The notes: generated from the sequence alone by a model not told the origin. A stretch of DNA of 64,000 nucleotides from Sinomicrobium kalidii (GCF_021183825.1 NZ_CP089211.1:2418001-2482000), one strand, 5' to 3'; shown: positions 25,244 through 34,753, counted from the first letter of the stretch. Made by a program: numbers and translations.

Positions 25244-25714
25244 ATGAACAAAAAACGCAACACAACATATATACTGCTGGCCGCAGTACTGGTAATATGG
25301 GGCCTTATCGGCTACAGGGTTTTAAGAACGCTGAGTCCTGAACGCGAACCGTCCCCCGGTACAGGCCCGGGCGTCACCTTTAAACCTCAGGCGTTTAAAA
25401 AACAGGAAGTATTTACCGTGGCCGTCCATGAACGGGACCCTTTTCTGGGAACGATGATGAGGCCGAAAAAAAAGCCTGCCCGTAAACCTGTGGTACAAAC
25501 AGAAATTCCCCCGGAAATGGAAGTGCCGGTGTATTACGCGGGGATGGTCAGAGACGACAAATCCCGGGAAAAGATCTATTTTGTACAGATTGACGGTATG
25601 CAGCAGCTTATGCGTATCAATGACGAGATAAACGGGGTAAAGCTGGTACGGGGAGACCCTAAGGAAATTACTGTTTTGTATAACGGCAAACGCAAAACCA
25701 TTCCCATTAATTAA
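25244..25714 (+). CDS. GspC/PilP-like inner-membrane component of a T2SS/T4P-like system
   Basis: The 156-aa bitopic protein has one N-terminal membrane segment (about 9-28, YILLAAVLVIWGLIGYRVL). A proline-rich linker follows, then a small beta domain with VPVYYAGMVRDDKSREKIYF and NGVKLVRGDPKEITVLYNGK. This topology and the FxGMV...G..V..V... pattern resemble GspC/PilP proteins, which link the inner-membrane platform to the outer-membrane secretin. Its place in front of prepilins and a GspF protein supports the call. Sequence similarity across this family is low, so the assignment leans on context. Confidence 0.6.
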   Translation: MNKKRNTTYILLAAVLVIWGLIGYRVLRTLSPEREPSPGTGPGVTFKPQAFKKQEVFTVAVHERDPFLGTMMRPKKKPARKPVVQTEIPPEMEVPVYYAGMVRDDKSREKIYFVQIDGMQQLMRINDEINGVKLVRGDPKEITVLYNGKRKTIPIN

Positions 25715-25797
25715 ATGGTTATCGGGGTGTTCCGAACAAATCTGCCATTGAAAACAGCGTTGAATTTCTTTGGTTGGAATAACATACCGCTCTTACT

Positions 25798-27129
25798 ATG
25801 AACGGAAATGAAAGCTATAAAAAACTCATGGGGTTATGGCGTACTAAAAAGTCGTCCGGGGCTTTGCAGTTCGTGATCTTTATCGGGGTGGTCATTGCCA
25901 TTCTGCTTGCGGCATTTGTAGCCCTTATACATACCCGGACCCTTTTCAGGAAACAGTCGGGGTTTACCGTAGAGACTGTAAAAAATGCCGGTTTCGGAAT
26001 AGATTATGCCCTGAATCATACCCTCCCTTTCGGCGATACCACTACGATAAACCTTCAGGATGAAGATTACAAAAGCCTTAAACTTCATAAAAGCTATTGG
26101 GGGGTATTGGAAAAAACGGTAGCCGTTTCCCGGATAAAAAACAAAAAATTTACTCGTCTTGCATTGGTGGGTGGATATTTTTTGAAGAAAGAACGGCCTG
26201 CCCTATATCTGCAGGACAACAATCGCCCCTTGGTGGTTGTGGGAAACGCCCGGATACAAGGGACTGCCTTTTTGCCGGAACCCGGGATAAAACCGGGAAA
26301 TATTTCCGGGAATTCCTATTATGGCGGCTCATTGATCTATGGTAAAACAGAACACAGCCAGTCCCGGCTTCCTGAAATTCCTGCTTCTCTTACCGAACAT
26401 ATAGTGGCTGTGACAAAAGGAACTTTTGAAATGGATGAAGATAAGATCCTGTCTCCCGAAGGAGGGAAAACATATAAAAATTCATTTACGGAAACCACTC
26501 AGTATGTTTACAATCCGGGAGAAATACTTCTACAGGGGACGACCCTGAAAGGAAATATAGTGGTATACAGTGAAACCGGGATTATTGTAGATCATAGTGC
26601 TGTCCTGAAGGATGTAGTACTTGTTGCCCCGGAAATAGAGGTTAAAGACAGAACCAGGGGTTGTTTCCAGGCCATAGCTACAAAAAAGATCACAATAGGT
26701 AAGCAATGCAGGCTCAGTTATCCCTCTGCGTTGGTCATACAGGAAGAAGAAAAGAATTCTTCTTCGGAAAATGAGGCCTCCGTGCCTTCCGGTGTCGAAG
26801 AGGAAAACCATATACGGATCGGGGAAAAGTCTGAGGTCGGGGGCTTTGTACTATACCTGGGGAGAGAAAAAGAAAACAACTATATTTCCCAGGTTATTGC
26901 GGAAGAAGGATCGGAGTTATATGGCGAGATCTATTGCAACCAGAATACCGAACTGAAAGGCAATGTAAACGGAACGGTATTTACGGGAAACTTTATAGCC
27001 AACCAGGCCGGTTCCATCTATCAGAATCACCTGTATAACGGGAAGATCGTAGAAGATGAACTTCCTTTGGAATATGCAGGCCTGTTACTGGATAAAAAAA
27101 AGAAGGACGTGGCAAAATGGCTCTATTAA
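25798..27129 (+). CDS. Membrane-anchored beta-rich protein of the pilus-like operon
   Basis: The 443-aa protein has one N-terminal membrane segment (about 24-45, LQFVIFIGVVIAILLAAFVALI). The rest is rich in short beta repeats with Gly turns (for example GNARIQGTAFLPEPG, LLQGTTLKGNIVVYSETG and GEIYCNQNTELKGNVNGTVF), suggesting a beta-helix similar in style to polymer-forming proteins. It overlaps the following prepilin gene by 13 nt. No named family is recognised. Its position corresponds to where minor pilins or scaffold proteins often sit. Confidence 0.55.
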   Translation: MNGNESYKKLMGLWRTKKSSGALQFVIFIGVVIAILLAAFVALIHTRTLFRKQSGFTVETVKNAGFGIDYALNHTLPFGDTTTINLQDEDYKSLKLHKSYWGVLEKTVAVSRIKNKKFTRLALVGGYFLKKERPALYLQDNNRPLVVVGNARIQGTAFLPEPGIKPGNISGNSYYGGSLIYGKTEHSQSRLPEIPASLTEHIVAVTKGTFEMDEDKILSPEGGKTYKNSFTETTQYVYNPGEILLQGTTLKGNIVVYSETGIIVDHSAVLKDVVLVAPEIEVKDRTRGCFQAIATKKITIGKQCRLSYPSALVIQEEEKNSSSENEASVPSGVEEENHIRIGEKSEVGGFVLYLGREKENNYISQVIAEEGSELYGEIYCNQNTELKGNVNGTVFTGNFIANQAGSIYQNHLYNGKIVEDELPLEYAGLLLDKKKKDVAKWLY

Positions 27130-27509
27130 AAACGATAAACAAACGGGTAAGAGCAGCAACCCTGATGGAGACTTTGGTGGCTACGGTGCTTATTGTAGTT
27201 ATTTTTATGGTGACCAGCCTTATACTGAACAACCTTTTTGCCGGTACCGTAAAGGGAAATACCCGGAAGATTGAAACCCGCTTTAATGAACTGGAATACG
27301 GATTAAAAAACAACACATTAAAACTTCCGTACTCCGAAACTTTTGGAAAATGGAATATTTCGGTTGTTATGGAAGGACAGGGACCGTATGGGAATACATC
27401 AGATGCCGGCGAAGGATACAGGGAGGCGGTTATAGAAGCAAAACAGAATAATAGTGACAAGAGAACAGAGCGGAAAGTGATTTATAAATACCATGGCAAA
27501 ACGCAATAA
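27117..27509 (+). CDS. Prepilin-like protein (type II secretion/type IV pilus family)
   Basis: The 130-aa protein carries a short basic leader followed by a prepilin-like hydrophobic helix, RAATLMETLVATVLIVVIF (about residues 12-30), with Glu at the +5-like position after the expected cleavage point. The leader peptidase recognition is slightly unusual (Ala-Ala-Thr in place of Gly-Phe-Thr). It overlaps both neighbours (13 nt upstream, 17 nt downstream), which indicates tight translational coupling. It is likely a pseudopilin subunit. Confidence 0.75.
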   Translation: MALLKTINKRVRAATLMETLVATVLIVVIFMVTSLILNNLFAGTVKGNTRKIETRFNELEYGLKNNTLKLPYSETFGKWNISVVMEGQGPYGNTSDAGEGYREAVIEAKQNNSDKRTERKVIYKYHGKTQ

Positions 27510-27972
27510 AATACCGGCCTTTACATTAAGTGAAATGCTGGTGGTCATTGCCCTGACTGCCGTAGTGGTAGCCATGGCCTTTTCTGTTTTGAGTCTGGTG
27601 CAACGACAAATGAAAGGCATGGAGGAGAATTTTGCGAAAGACACGGGGCTGGAATTGCTGGAGCAGGCATTATGGCTGGATTTCAACCGGTACCGGGTTG
27701 TTTCTTTTAATCCTTCCTCCGATGAAATACATTTTAGAACGGAACTGGACTCTGTGTATTATCAATTACACGAAAACAGGGTTATTAAATATCCGGATAC
27801 TTTTAATATCAGGTTTCCCGTAAAGAAGTTTTACAGGGATGGCCGGGAAGTAACCGGAGGGATCATAGATGCCCTGCAACTGGAAACTTCCTCGGATACC
27901 ATTGGTAACAGGAAGTTGTTTGTCTTTAAAAAGAATGATGCAACCCAATATATGAATCAAAGCAAGCATTAA
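27493..27972 (+). CDS. Prepilin with N-terminal methylation motif
   Basis: The 159-aa protein has the leader MAKRNKIPA followed by FTLSEMLVVIALTAVVVAMA, a classic prepilin N-terminus with Phe at +1 and Glu at +5; Ala replaces the usual Gly at -1. The globular part is short, as in minor pseudopilins. It overlaps the upstream prepilin by 17 nt and precedes gspF-like by 3 nt. Confidence 0.82.
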   Translation: MAKRNKIPAFTLSEMLVVIALTAVVVAMAFSVLSLVQRQMKGMEENFAKDTGLELLEQALWLDFNRYRVVSFNPSSDEIHFRTELDSVYYQLHENRVIKYPDTFNIRFPVKKFYRDGREVTGGIIDALQLETSSDTIGNRKLFVFKKNDATQYMNQSKH

Positions 27973-27975
27973 AAG

Positions 27976-29148
27976 ATGGCATTTAAGCTGGAAAATATAT
28001 CCAAAGAAAAAAAACCGGCAGGACAAATGTCCCGGAATACGCTGAAAGAATCCGGGGGAAAGGGTTCCGGAGGGTTGTCGGGGTTGTTACAAAAGGAGAT
28101 CACGCTTTTCGGCAAGCCATTTTCCAATAAGAAGAAAGAAGATTTTTATACGGAAATCAGTATTTTATTAAAAGCAGGAATCACCCTTAAAGAAGCATTA
28201 ACCCTTATCAGAGAAAACCAGAAAAAGAAAAACCTGCAACAATTCCACGATGATCTGATCGGGGAGATAGTCTCCGGAAAAAACTTTTCGGATGCCGTAC
28301 AGGGTAAAAAAGAGTTTACCGAATATGAATATCATTCACTGAAAATCGGGGAAGAAACAGGAACCCTGGAAAGAGTAACCGAAGAGCTCGGCAGTTTTTT
28401 TGCCGGGAAAAACGAACAACGAAGAACCCTTATCAGTGCATTGATCTATCCGGTTATTATCCTTACCACCGCAGTACTGGTAGTTGTCTTCATGTTGCGG
28501 TATGTAGTTCCTATGTTTCAGGACATTTTCACCCAAAATAATGTGGAATTACCCGGAATAACCAAGGCTATAATTAATCTTTCCAATTTTAGCGAAGGCA
28601 AAGGATGGGTACTGATAGTATTCATTATCGGTTTTTTAATCGGCCGCAAAGTACTGGCCGGAAAGAAATGGTATAAAAGGATTAAAGATCATATTCTGAT
28701 GAAAACCCCTTTTATAGGCCCCTTCGTAAAAAATGTATACCTGGCGCAGTTTACCCAGGCCGTATCGTTGCTAACAGCGTCAAGGGTCCCTGTGGTTAAC
28801 AGCATTCAACTGGTAAAAAAGATGATAAGCTTTTATCCCCTGCAACAGGCGCTTGAAGAAGTAGAATCCGGGATATTACAAGGGCAGAGCCTGAGTGAGA
28901 GCTTAAAACAGGCACAGATATTTGACCATAAGATGGTGGCCCTGGTGAAAGTAGCCGAAGAAACCAATCAGACCGAGTTTATCTTTGACCGCTTGAACCA
29001 CCAGTATAATGTGGAAGTACAGCAAAAATCCAAAATGCTTTCTACAATGATGGAGCCTTTTATTATCCTTTTTGTCGGGATTATAGTAGGAGTTATCCTT
29101 ATTGCCATGTACCTGCCGATGTTTAAGCTGAGCAGTGTGCTGGGATAA
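27976..29148 (+). CDS. GspF/PilC-family inner-membrane platform protein
   Basis: The 390-aa protein has two repeated T2SSF domains. The first (about 50-180) has FYTEISILLKAGITLKEAL and KIGEETGTLERV. The second (about 255-375) has FTQAVSLLTASRVPVVNSI and VKVAEETNQTEFIFDRL. Membrane helices lie at about 155-180, 210-228 and 360-383. This is the polytopic platform around which pseudopilins are assembled by an ATPase. No GspE/PilB ATPase, GspD/PilQ secretin or prepilin peptidase is encoded in the window, so they must be elsewhere. Confidence 0.92.
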   Translation: MAFKLENISKEKKPAGQMSRNTLKESGGKGSGGLSGLLQKEITLFGKPFSNKKKEDFYTEISILLKAGITLKEALTLIRENQKKKNLQQFHDDLIGEIVSGKNFSDAVQGKKEFTEYEYHSLKIGEETGTLERVTEELGSFFAGKNEQRRTLISALIYPVIILTTAVLVVVFMLRYVVPMFQDIFTQNNVELPGITKAIINLSNFSEGKGWVLIVFIIGFLIGRKVLAGKKWYKRIKDHILMKTPFIGPFVKNVYLAQFTQAVSLLTASRVPVVNSIQLVKKMISFYPLQQALEEVESGILQGQSLSESLKQAQIFDHKMVALVKVAEETNQTEFIFDRLNHQYNVEVQQKSKMLSTMMEPFIILFVGIIVGVILIAMYLPMFKLSSVLG

Positions 29149-29273
29149 TATCATAACGCGAATAATGTTTAAACATTGAGGACCAAAAGCATTTCAAAAT
29201 TACAGGCCTTTCAAAGGCTCCTTTGTCTGAAGAGGGGAGTTTTTATCTGACAGGCTTCGGAGCATTTTAAATC

Positions 29274-29448
29274 TCACTTAGTGGGGGTATTGTGTCCCTT
29301 GGCAGTATATAATTTACAGACCTCACAATTCCCGGAATTGTCGTCCTGATCTGAAATATGCTCAAAAGCATGAAGGTTCACTACTTTCAACAGGAAGAAA
29401 GCAATAAATAAGAAAACGGATATTGTTTTTGCTGCTCTTTAGTCGCAT
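29274..29448 (-). pseudogene. Frameshifted 57-codon small secreted-protein gene
   Basis: On the minus strand ATG is at 29448-29446 and the TGA at 29276-29274. The span is 175 nt, one more than a multiple of three. Removing one A from the AAAAA run near the start gives MRLKSSKTISVFLFIAFFLL, then KVVNLHAFEHISDQDDNSGN and CEVCKLYTAKGHNTPTK. A single hydrophobic segment followed by NLHAFEH and a CxxC resembles a known type of very small Bacteroidota envelope protein with a His...CxxC pattern, possibly metal-related. It may be a true pseudogene or a homopolymer sequencing error. Confidence 0.55.
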
Positions 29449-29529
29449 TTAGTTCAAAAAGCAGGATATTATAAATTGATCTACAAGAACTCCCGGTATT
29501 ATATTGATGTATTCATCGTTTAAGTGACT

Positions 29530-29568
29530 TAAAAGTTCCGGGTCTTCCGAAAATCGGTTCAGAATTTG
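29530..29568. repeat. 39-bp conserved intergenic element, copy A
   Basis: TAAAAGTTCCGGGTCTTCCG is followed by AAAATCGGTTCAGAATTTG. It matches 45115-45153 at 32 of 39 positions, and every difference is a transition. It includes CCGAAAATCGG, an imperfect dyad. Confidence 0.6.
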
Positions 29569-29816
29569 TATCTGCCTGACGACCGGCCATCCTAAAATTT
29601 AAAACGGATCAGGACCAAAGGGGGTAGGTTTTTTAACTTGTTATAAGCTTCCGGTTTTCTTCCTTATTTACAAAAAAGGAAAAAGAACTGTTTCACAAAT
29701 CATAAGTTGTGCCCCCTATGTCCCGTAGCTTTACGTATAAACCTCCCGGCAAGGGTCGCAATTTTTGCCTGACTCACAACTTTTAATCGTTTTTTGATTC
29801 GATATAAGTATTTAAA

Positions 29817-32800
29817 TTGTTAAAATTATTATTTTATTTTTGGATTAAATGTGTTTTTTTGACAAAGCAGAATATTTTGGGGAAATTACAGGATAAAAAG
29901 GGCTCCGGAGAAATTAGCGTATTTTTTTATATATGTTTTTGTTTAGTGAGTTGTAATGCTTTGCAGGCTTTTCAGCCGACAAATGATTTTATTGATTATA
30001 ACACGAGGTATATCGGTATAGAGGATGGTCTTTCGCATAGTTCGGTAACCGAAATTTATCAGGATTCCAAAGGTTTTATGTGGATTGGCACTTTTGACGG
30101 GCTTAACAGGTATGACGGATATGAGTTTACGGTATATCATCATCAACCGGAAGATTCTGCCAGTCTTGCAAACAATCGTATAGAAAGCATATACAGCCAC
30201 AAGGATCTGGTTTATATAGGTACGAAACTGGGTTTGAGCATATATAATTATAAAAATGATCGCTTTTTCACAGTAAAGTTTAAAAATGATCGTACCGGGG
30301 AATTGTTGCCTATGGAACGCCCGGTAAACGATATTACGGGAAATGCAGAAATTGTTTATGTAGCTACTGCAGGAAAGGGACTTATGGTTCGGGAAAGTGT
30401 CGGCCCGGATGATTGTTTTTACCGGATTCCCCTTGCGGGAAGCCATAATAATAGCCTGGATTATCATGCCCAGGCCATGGCATTTGATAGTCGCAAACAA
30501 CTCTGGGTTTTTGTACAGGGCATTGGAATAACCGTGCTTAACGAAGAAGCGGGACAACTGGAAGTCGTCTATTCCGGGGTAAGAAGCGGGCACAGTATGG
30601 TTTTTGGGCGGGAACATGAATTATGGATGGGATTGGATAATGGTGTTTTACGTTATGATACCGATAAGAAAATGCCCCGTTTCTTTACGGAAGGCGCATT
30701 GGGGTATGAAGTTAAGGACCTGGCATATATAGAGGACCGGCAGGAAATATGGGCAGCTACGGACGGAAACGGGTTATTTGTATATACGGATACATCAGGT
30801 CGTTTTCAGGCCTTTCAAACCCTTACCGGCAGGACAGACATTGTGACAAGCAGATCTGTATATGACCTTTATGCGGATGACAAAGGGCGGAAATGGATAG
30901 GAACCAAAGTAGGGATAAAACTCATTCTCAACGATAAAATACCGTTCAGGACGATTTCCCGAAGTGCTGTTGCAGGACTTCCGGGCGATCTTGTATTTTC
31001 CTTTGCCCAACAGGGCGACAGACTTTGGATAGGAACAGACGGAAATGGTCTCGGGGCATATGATCTGAAAACCGGAAAAACAGAGAAATACAGTGCGGCT
31101 TCCCGAGACAGGGATTCTTTAGTGAGCGATTTTATAACCTCCCTGAAGATCAGAAACGATAATTTGTGGATAGGCACTTACGGAGGAGGAGTGAACCGCC
31201 TGGATAATGCGACGAATACTTTTAAAAGATATAATCTCTACAACAGCAGAACAAACAGGAATGAAAGTAATGTGTGGGTATTGTTTACGGACAGCAAACA
31301 AAGATTATGGGCAGCTACCTCTGATCAGGAAGGGCTTTTTGTATATCGCGAGGAAGATGACCGGTTTGCGTATGTGAAGTCCGGCATTGCAGGGGTACTG
31401 GCCATGACAGAAAGTAAAGACGGCAGGTTCTGGATAGGTTCTTACGGACATTTATTTGAATTCGATCCCGAAACGGGAATAACCCGAACGTATAACATTA
31501 ATTATCCCGTCCGGTCTCTGAAATTCGCAGATGAACATCTCCTGATGGCCGGTACGGAAGGAGGGGGACTTTTATTACTGGATACACAACGGGGAACGAG
31601 AAAAATACTGACCGGAAAGGATGGCCTGCCCGATAATTCCGTTCTCAATATTTTACGTGATGACTACGGTTATTTCTGGATGAGCACATATAATGGGATA
31701 TGCAGGTTTGACATAAAAGAACATAAGTTTAAGAATTTTTATGCCGCGGACGGACTTCAGAGCAATCAATTCAATTATAATGCGGCTTTAAAGCTCAGTT
31801 CGGGAGAACTGGCTTTCGGAGGTATTAAAGGAAGTAATATTATTAACCCCGGGCTGGAAATGCCTGAAAAAGACTTTCCCAATCTGGCCATTACCAGAAT
31901 AAAGGTCAATAATCAGCCGCTGGCCAGAGACGGGAGTCCGGCATTGGTACTTGATGAATTGCGGGTGCCTTATGAAAAATCAATGCTTTCGTTTGAGTTT
32001 GTCGCCCAGGAATACGGTAACCCGGAAAAAATATCATATGCCTGTTTCCTGGAAGGATGGGACAGGGAATGGCAATATACGGGAACTTCCAGGGTGGCAA
32101 ATTATTCCAAATTGCCGGAAGGAAACTATACCATGCGGATAAAGTCCACCAATACCGATGGTATATGGAATATGAACGGGATAGCTTTTCCCGTGGTGGT
32201 GAATCCTCCGTGGTTCCGTACTCCGCTGGCATACGTGCTTTATGCTGTATTGTTTGGTGTTGTGATCTCTGTTATCCTCCTGTATCAGAAAAAACAATCC
32301 CGGTTAAAGTATGAAGTGGAATTGTCCGGGCAGATAGCCAAAAGGGAGAAAGAGTTGCACGAAAAGAAAATAAACTTTTTTACCAATATCTCTCATGAAT
32401 TCCGTTCGCCGTTAACCATGATTATCAATCCGCTGAAGGATATTATTTACGGAAGAGACCAGGAGATCGATCCCGGGACTATCGAAGTGGCGTATCGCAA
32501 TTCCAGGAGGCTGCTTAGCCTTGTAGACCAGTTGATACTATTCAGAAAGGTGGATGACGATACCGGAGTGCTTAAAATAAACAACTGTGATATCATACAT
32601 CTGTGTAAAGAAGTGTACAATTGTTTTATACATCGGGCAAAAAAGAAAGGAATAACATATAATTTTCACGCAGATATTTCCAACCCGGTAGTATACATAG
32701 ATAAGGAGAAAATGGAAATCGCCCTTTTTAACCTGGTTTCCAATGCACTCAAGTTTACGAAAAAAAACAGGGGAATGGTTTCGTTTGAAATTTTTGAAAA

Positions 32801-33989
32801 TGAAAAAGGGATTGTTATGGAGATAGCAGATAACGGAATATCAATTCCTCCGGCAGATAAAAAACGTATTTTCGAGTTGTTTTACCAAAGAGAGGAAAAC
32901 CGGACTGTTAAGAAAAAAGGATTCGGAATAGGCCTGTACCTGGTTAGAAAAATTGTAGAAAGACATAGAGGCACAGTGCAATGTATGGACAATGACCGGG
33001 GAGGCACCACATTCAGAATAGAACTTTTGGGAGAAGAGATACGAAAAACCCGTGAAGACGGAGATAAAGCTACCGGTATAAGTATGTTGCCCGACCCATC
33101 GTTTGCGGAAGATGATCTGCAATATACAGCAGAGAGGATACCGGAAAACCCAACAACTGTAGATGATGATATTATCAGGGATAAAAGGGCCGTACTGATT
33201 GTTGATGATAATCCGCAAATACGCGCATACTTATCTGCTGTTCTCAGTGAATATTATCTGGTTACCCGGGCTTCCGGTGCCGAAGACGGACTGGAAATGC
33301 TTCGGAAGCAGGATTTCGATTTTATTATCTCTGATGTGGTCATGGAAAAAATGAACGGAGTGGAATTCTGCGAGATCGTGAAAAATGATAAGGACCTCAG
33401 GCATATTCCTGTAATTCTGCTTACTGCGGGCACTTCCGAAGAACTGAAACTGATGGGAGCGGAAGTAGGTGCGGATGACTATATTACCAAACCCTTCGAT
33501 AAGGAATATTTGAAGGCCCGGATAAAAGGGATACTGAATCGGAGAGAGGTCATTAAAAAACACCTTATACGGGAGGTCACCGGGGAGCAGAAAGACCTGA
33601 AACTTTCTGACGAGGATAAGGCGTTTGTGGACAGGATCGTGGAAGTGGTAGAATTGAACCTGAATAACGAGACTTTTACAGTAGCCGGAATGGCAGGAGA
33701 AGTGGGGATGAGCCAGTCGCTGATCTATAAGAAAATAAAACAGATCACCGGGAAATCCATTACCGAATTTATTAGATTCATCCGGCTCAGGCAGGTCGCT
33801 ACGGCATTGATAACTACGGAAATTCAGATCAGTCAGGCGGCCCTGAATGCCGGCTTTGGCGATATGAAGTACTTCCGGAAACAGTTCAAGGAACAATACC
33901 GGATGACCCCGTCGGAATTCCGCAAAAAATACAGTAATGTTAAGGATAAGAAATACATCCTGAATGAAAGTTTCTGGAAAATGGAATGA
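29817..33989 (+). CDS. Hybrid two-component system sensor/regulator (HTCS) of the first PUL
   Basis: This is a protein of up to 1390 aa. Domain order: membrane/signal segment (about 34-50), a periplasmic region of two-component propeller repeats with WIGTFDGLNRYDGYEF and several DxxGxxWIGT units (about 60-690), a Y_Y_Y domain (about 715-790), a membrane helix (about 803-823), HisKA with His860 in FFTNISHEFRSPLTMI, HATPase_c (NLVSNALKF, ADNGISIPP, GFGIGLYLV), a receiver domain with Asp1173 (FIISDVVMEKMNG) and Lys in YITKPFD, and an AraC-type HTH (about 1285-1385). Such proteins sense oligosaccharides in the periplasm and activate the adjacent susCD operon. No ATG precedes the signal segment; the start is a TTG at 29817 or another non-ATG codon. 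Confidence 0.93.
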   Translation: MLKLLFYFWIKCVFLTKQNILGKLQDKKGSGEISVFFYICFCLVSCNALQAFQPTNDFIDYNTRYIGIEDGLSHSSVTEIYQDSKGFMWIGTFDGLNRYDGYEFTVYHHQPEDSASLANNRIESIYSHKDLVYIGTKLGLSIYNYKNDRFFTVKFKNDRTGELLPMERPVNDITGNAEIVYVATAGKGLMVRESVGPDDCFYRIPLAGSHNNSLDYHAQAMAFDSRKQLWVFVQGIGITVLNEEAGQLEVVYSGVRSGHSMVFGREHELWMGLDNGVLRYDTDKKMPRFFTEGALGYEVKDLAYIEDRQEIWAATDGNGLFVYTDTSGRFQAFQTLTGRTDIVTSRSVYDLYADDKGRKWIGTKVGIKLILNDKIPFRTISRSAVAGLPGDLVFSFAQQGDRLWIGTDGNGLGAYDLKTGKTEKYSAASRDRDSLVSDFITSLKIRNDNLWIGTYGGGVNRLDNATNTFKRYNLYNSRTNRNESNVWVLFTDSKQRLWAATSDQEGLFVYREEDDRFAYVKSGIAGVLAMTESKDGRFWIGSYGHLFEFDPETGITRTYNINYPVRSLKFADEHLLMAGTEGGGLLLLDTQRGTRKILTGKDGLPDNSVLNILRDDYGYFWMSTYNGICRFDIKEHKFKNFYAADGLQSNQFNYNAALKLSSGELAFGGIKGSNIINPGLEMPEKDFPNLAITRIKVNNQPLARDGSPALVLDELRVPYEKSMLSFEFVAQEYGNPEKISYACFLEGWDREWQYTGTSRVANYSKLPEGNYTMRIKSTNTDGIWNMNGIAFPVVVNPPWFRTPLAYVLYAVLFGVVISVILLYQKKQSRLKYEVELSGQIAKREKELHEKKINFFTNISHEFRSPLTMIINPLKDIIYGRDQEIDPGTIEVAYRNSRRLLSLVDQLILFRKVDDDTGVLKINNCDIIHLCKEVYNCFIHRAKKKGITYNFHADISNPVVYIDKEKMEIALFNLVSNALKFTKKNRGMVSFEIFENEKGIVMEIADNGISIPPADKKRIFELFYQREENRTVKKKGFGIGLYLVRKIVERHRGTVQCMDNDRGGTTFRIELLGEEIRKTREDGDKATGISMLPDPSFAEDDLQYTAERIPENPTTVDDDIIRDKRAVLIVDDNPQIRAYLSAVLSEYYLVTRASGAEDGLEMLRKQDFDFIISDVVMEKMNGVEFCEIVKNDKDLRHIPVILLTAGTSEELKLMGAEVGADDYITKPFDKEYLKARIKGILNRREVIKKHLIREVTGEQKDLKLSDEDKAFVDRIVEVVELNLNNETFTVAGMAGEVGMSQSLIYKKIKQITGKSITEFIRFIRLRQVATALITTEIQISQAALNAGFGDMKYFRKQFKEQYRMTPSEFRKKYSNVKDKKYILNESFWKME

Positions 33990-34189
33990 AACGGATCTGT
34001 GTTTGGTGCATAACAAAAACAGATCGGCTTAACAGGAATTAGGCTTATGAGCGCTTCTTTATCATAAGTCCGGCTAAAAAAGTCCTCCCCGGCCCCTTCC
34101 CGCTTGTGTTGAACTTGCCTGCACTGAGCCCTTTGATACTTTGGCTTCGCTGGGATAAACTAAAGCCGAAGTGTCGAAGCATGGGGGAG

Positions 34190-34222
34190 TCCCGATCCCG
34201 ATAGTTATCGGGACCATCGGGA
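34190..34222. repeat. Nested palindrome
   Basis: TCCCGAT...ATCGGGA encloses CCCGATAGTTATCGGG. Sequence of this type is common between Bacteroidota genes and may form a hairpin in either strand. Function is unknown; it could be a REP-like element or a terminator for the regulator transcript. Confidence 0.65.
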
Positions 34223-34425
34223 GGGAGGGGATAAACTCTAAAAAAGTATAAACAGGCTTTATTTCTTCCGGCATACAATTATATTATTAACCATATAGTT
34301 CCGGTTTTCCTCCTCCTGTTATTTTCTTAATAAAATGGTATTTCATACGGGGATATAGGAAATTATTTACCGATTTGATAATGAAATACAGGAATCACCC
34401 TCCTATTTTACGAATATACCACCCC

Positions 34426-34453
34426 TTTTAAGAAATAATTGCAACGAATTTTG
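34426..34453 (+). promoter_or_regulatory. Possible Bacteroidota promoter for susC
   Basis: TTTT (34426) and GAATTTTG (34446) resemble the -33 TTTG and -7 TAnnTTTG elements with acceptable spacing; each has a mismatch. The resulting leader would be about 300 nt. Confidence 0.25.
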
Positions 34454-34753
34454 TAGCAGAAAATGAAGTAATTAAACCCGGGGTCAGATCACCCTCCGAT
34501 TCGGGCAAAATACGGCCTGGTCAGTTAAGAAATCCGGAGAAGGGATAATCCGAGCGACATTCAATGTTTTAAAAAGAATAGCACGATTTCCCTTTTGAAA
34601 GGAGCTCCGGTATTTTAGTACCTGTTTAAATAAGTGTTTATACTACATTTTACAAAGATCTGACAGGAATGGTTCCGGGAAAGTACGCACCACAATAGTC
34701 CCGGACCTGGTTTGTTACCGATTTTTCACTACAACCAAAACTAAATATATGAT

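Larger units (their letters stand above)
29149..29816. other. 668-bp intergenic region before the hybrid regulator gene
   Basis: It holds a small palindrome (AATGTTTAAACATT, 29164-29177), a frameshifted small gene on the minus strand (29274-29448) and a 39-bp element conserved elsewhere (29530-29568). The last ~250 bp look noncoding and AT-rich and should contain the regulator's promoter. I could not place a clear TAnnTTTG box. Confidence 0.6.
33990..34753. other. 764-bp region upstream of the first susC
   Basis: The first half holds repeat-like sequence with a nested palindrome (34190-34222). The second half is AT-rich and noncoding. A candidate Bacteroidota promoter (TTTT at 34426-34429, GAATTTTG at 34446-34453) would leave a ~300-nt leader. 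Binding sites for the hybrid regulator are expected here but I cannot assign them. Confidence 0.45.

Noticed and set aside
33231..34016. 261-codon minus-strand frame at the end of the hybrid regulator
   Set aside because: It overlaps the receiver and AraC domains, which are clear on the + strand; Phe/His-rich composition is typical of an antisense shadow.
34045..34278. Minus-strand short frames in the susC upstream region
   Set aside because: They fall in palindromic repeat sequence and have low-complexity, non-protein-like content.
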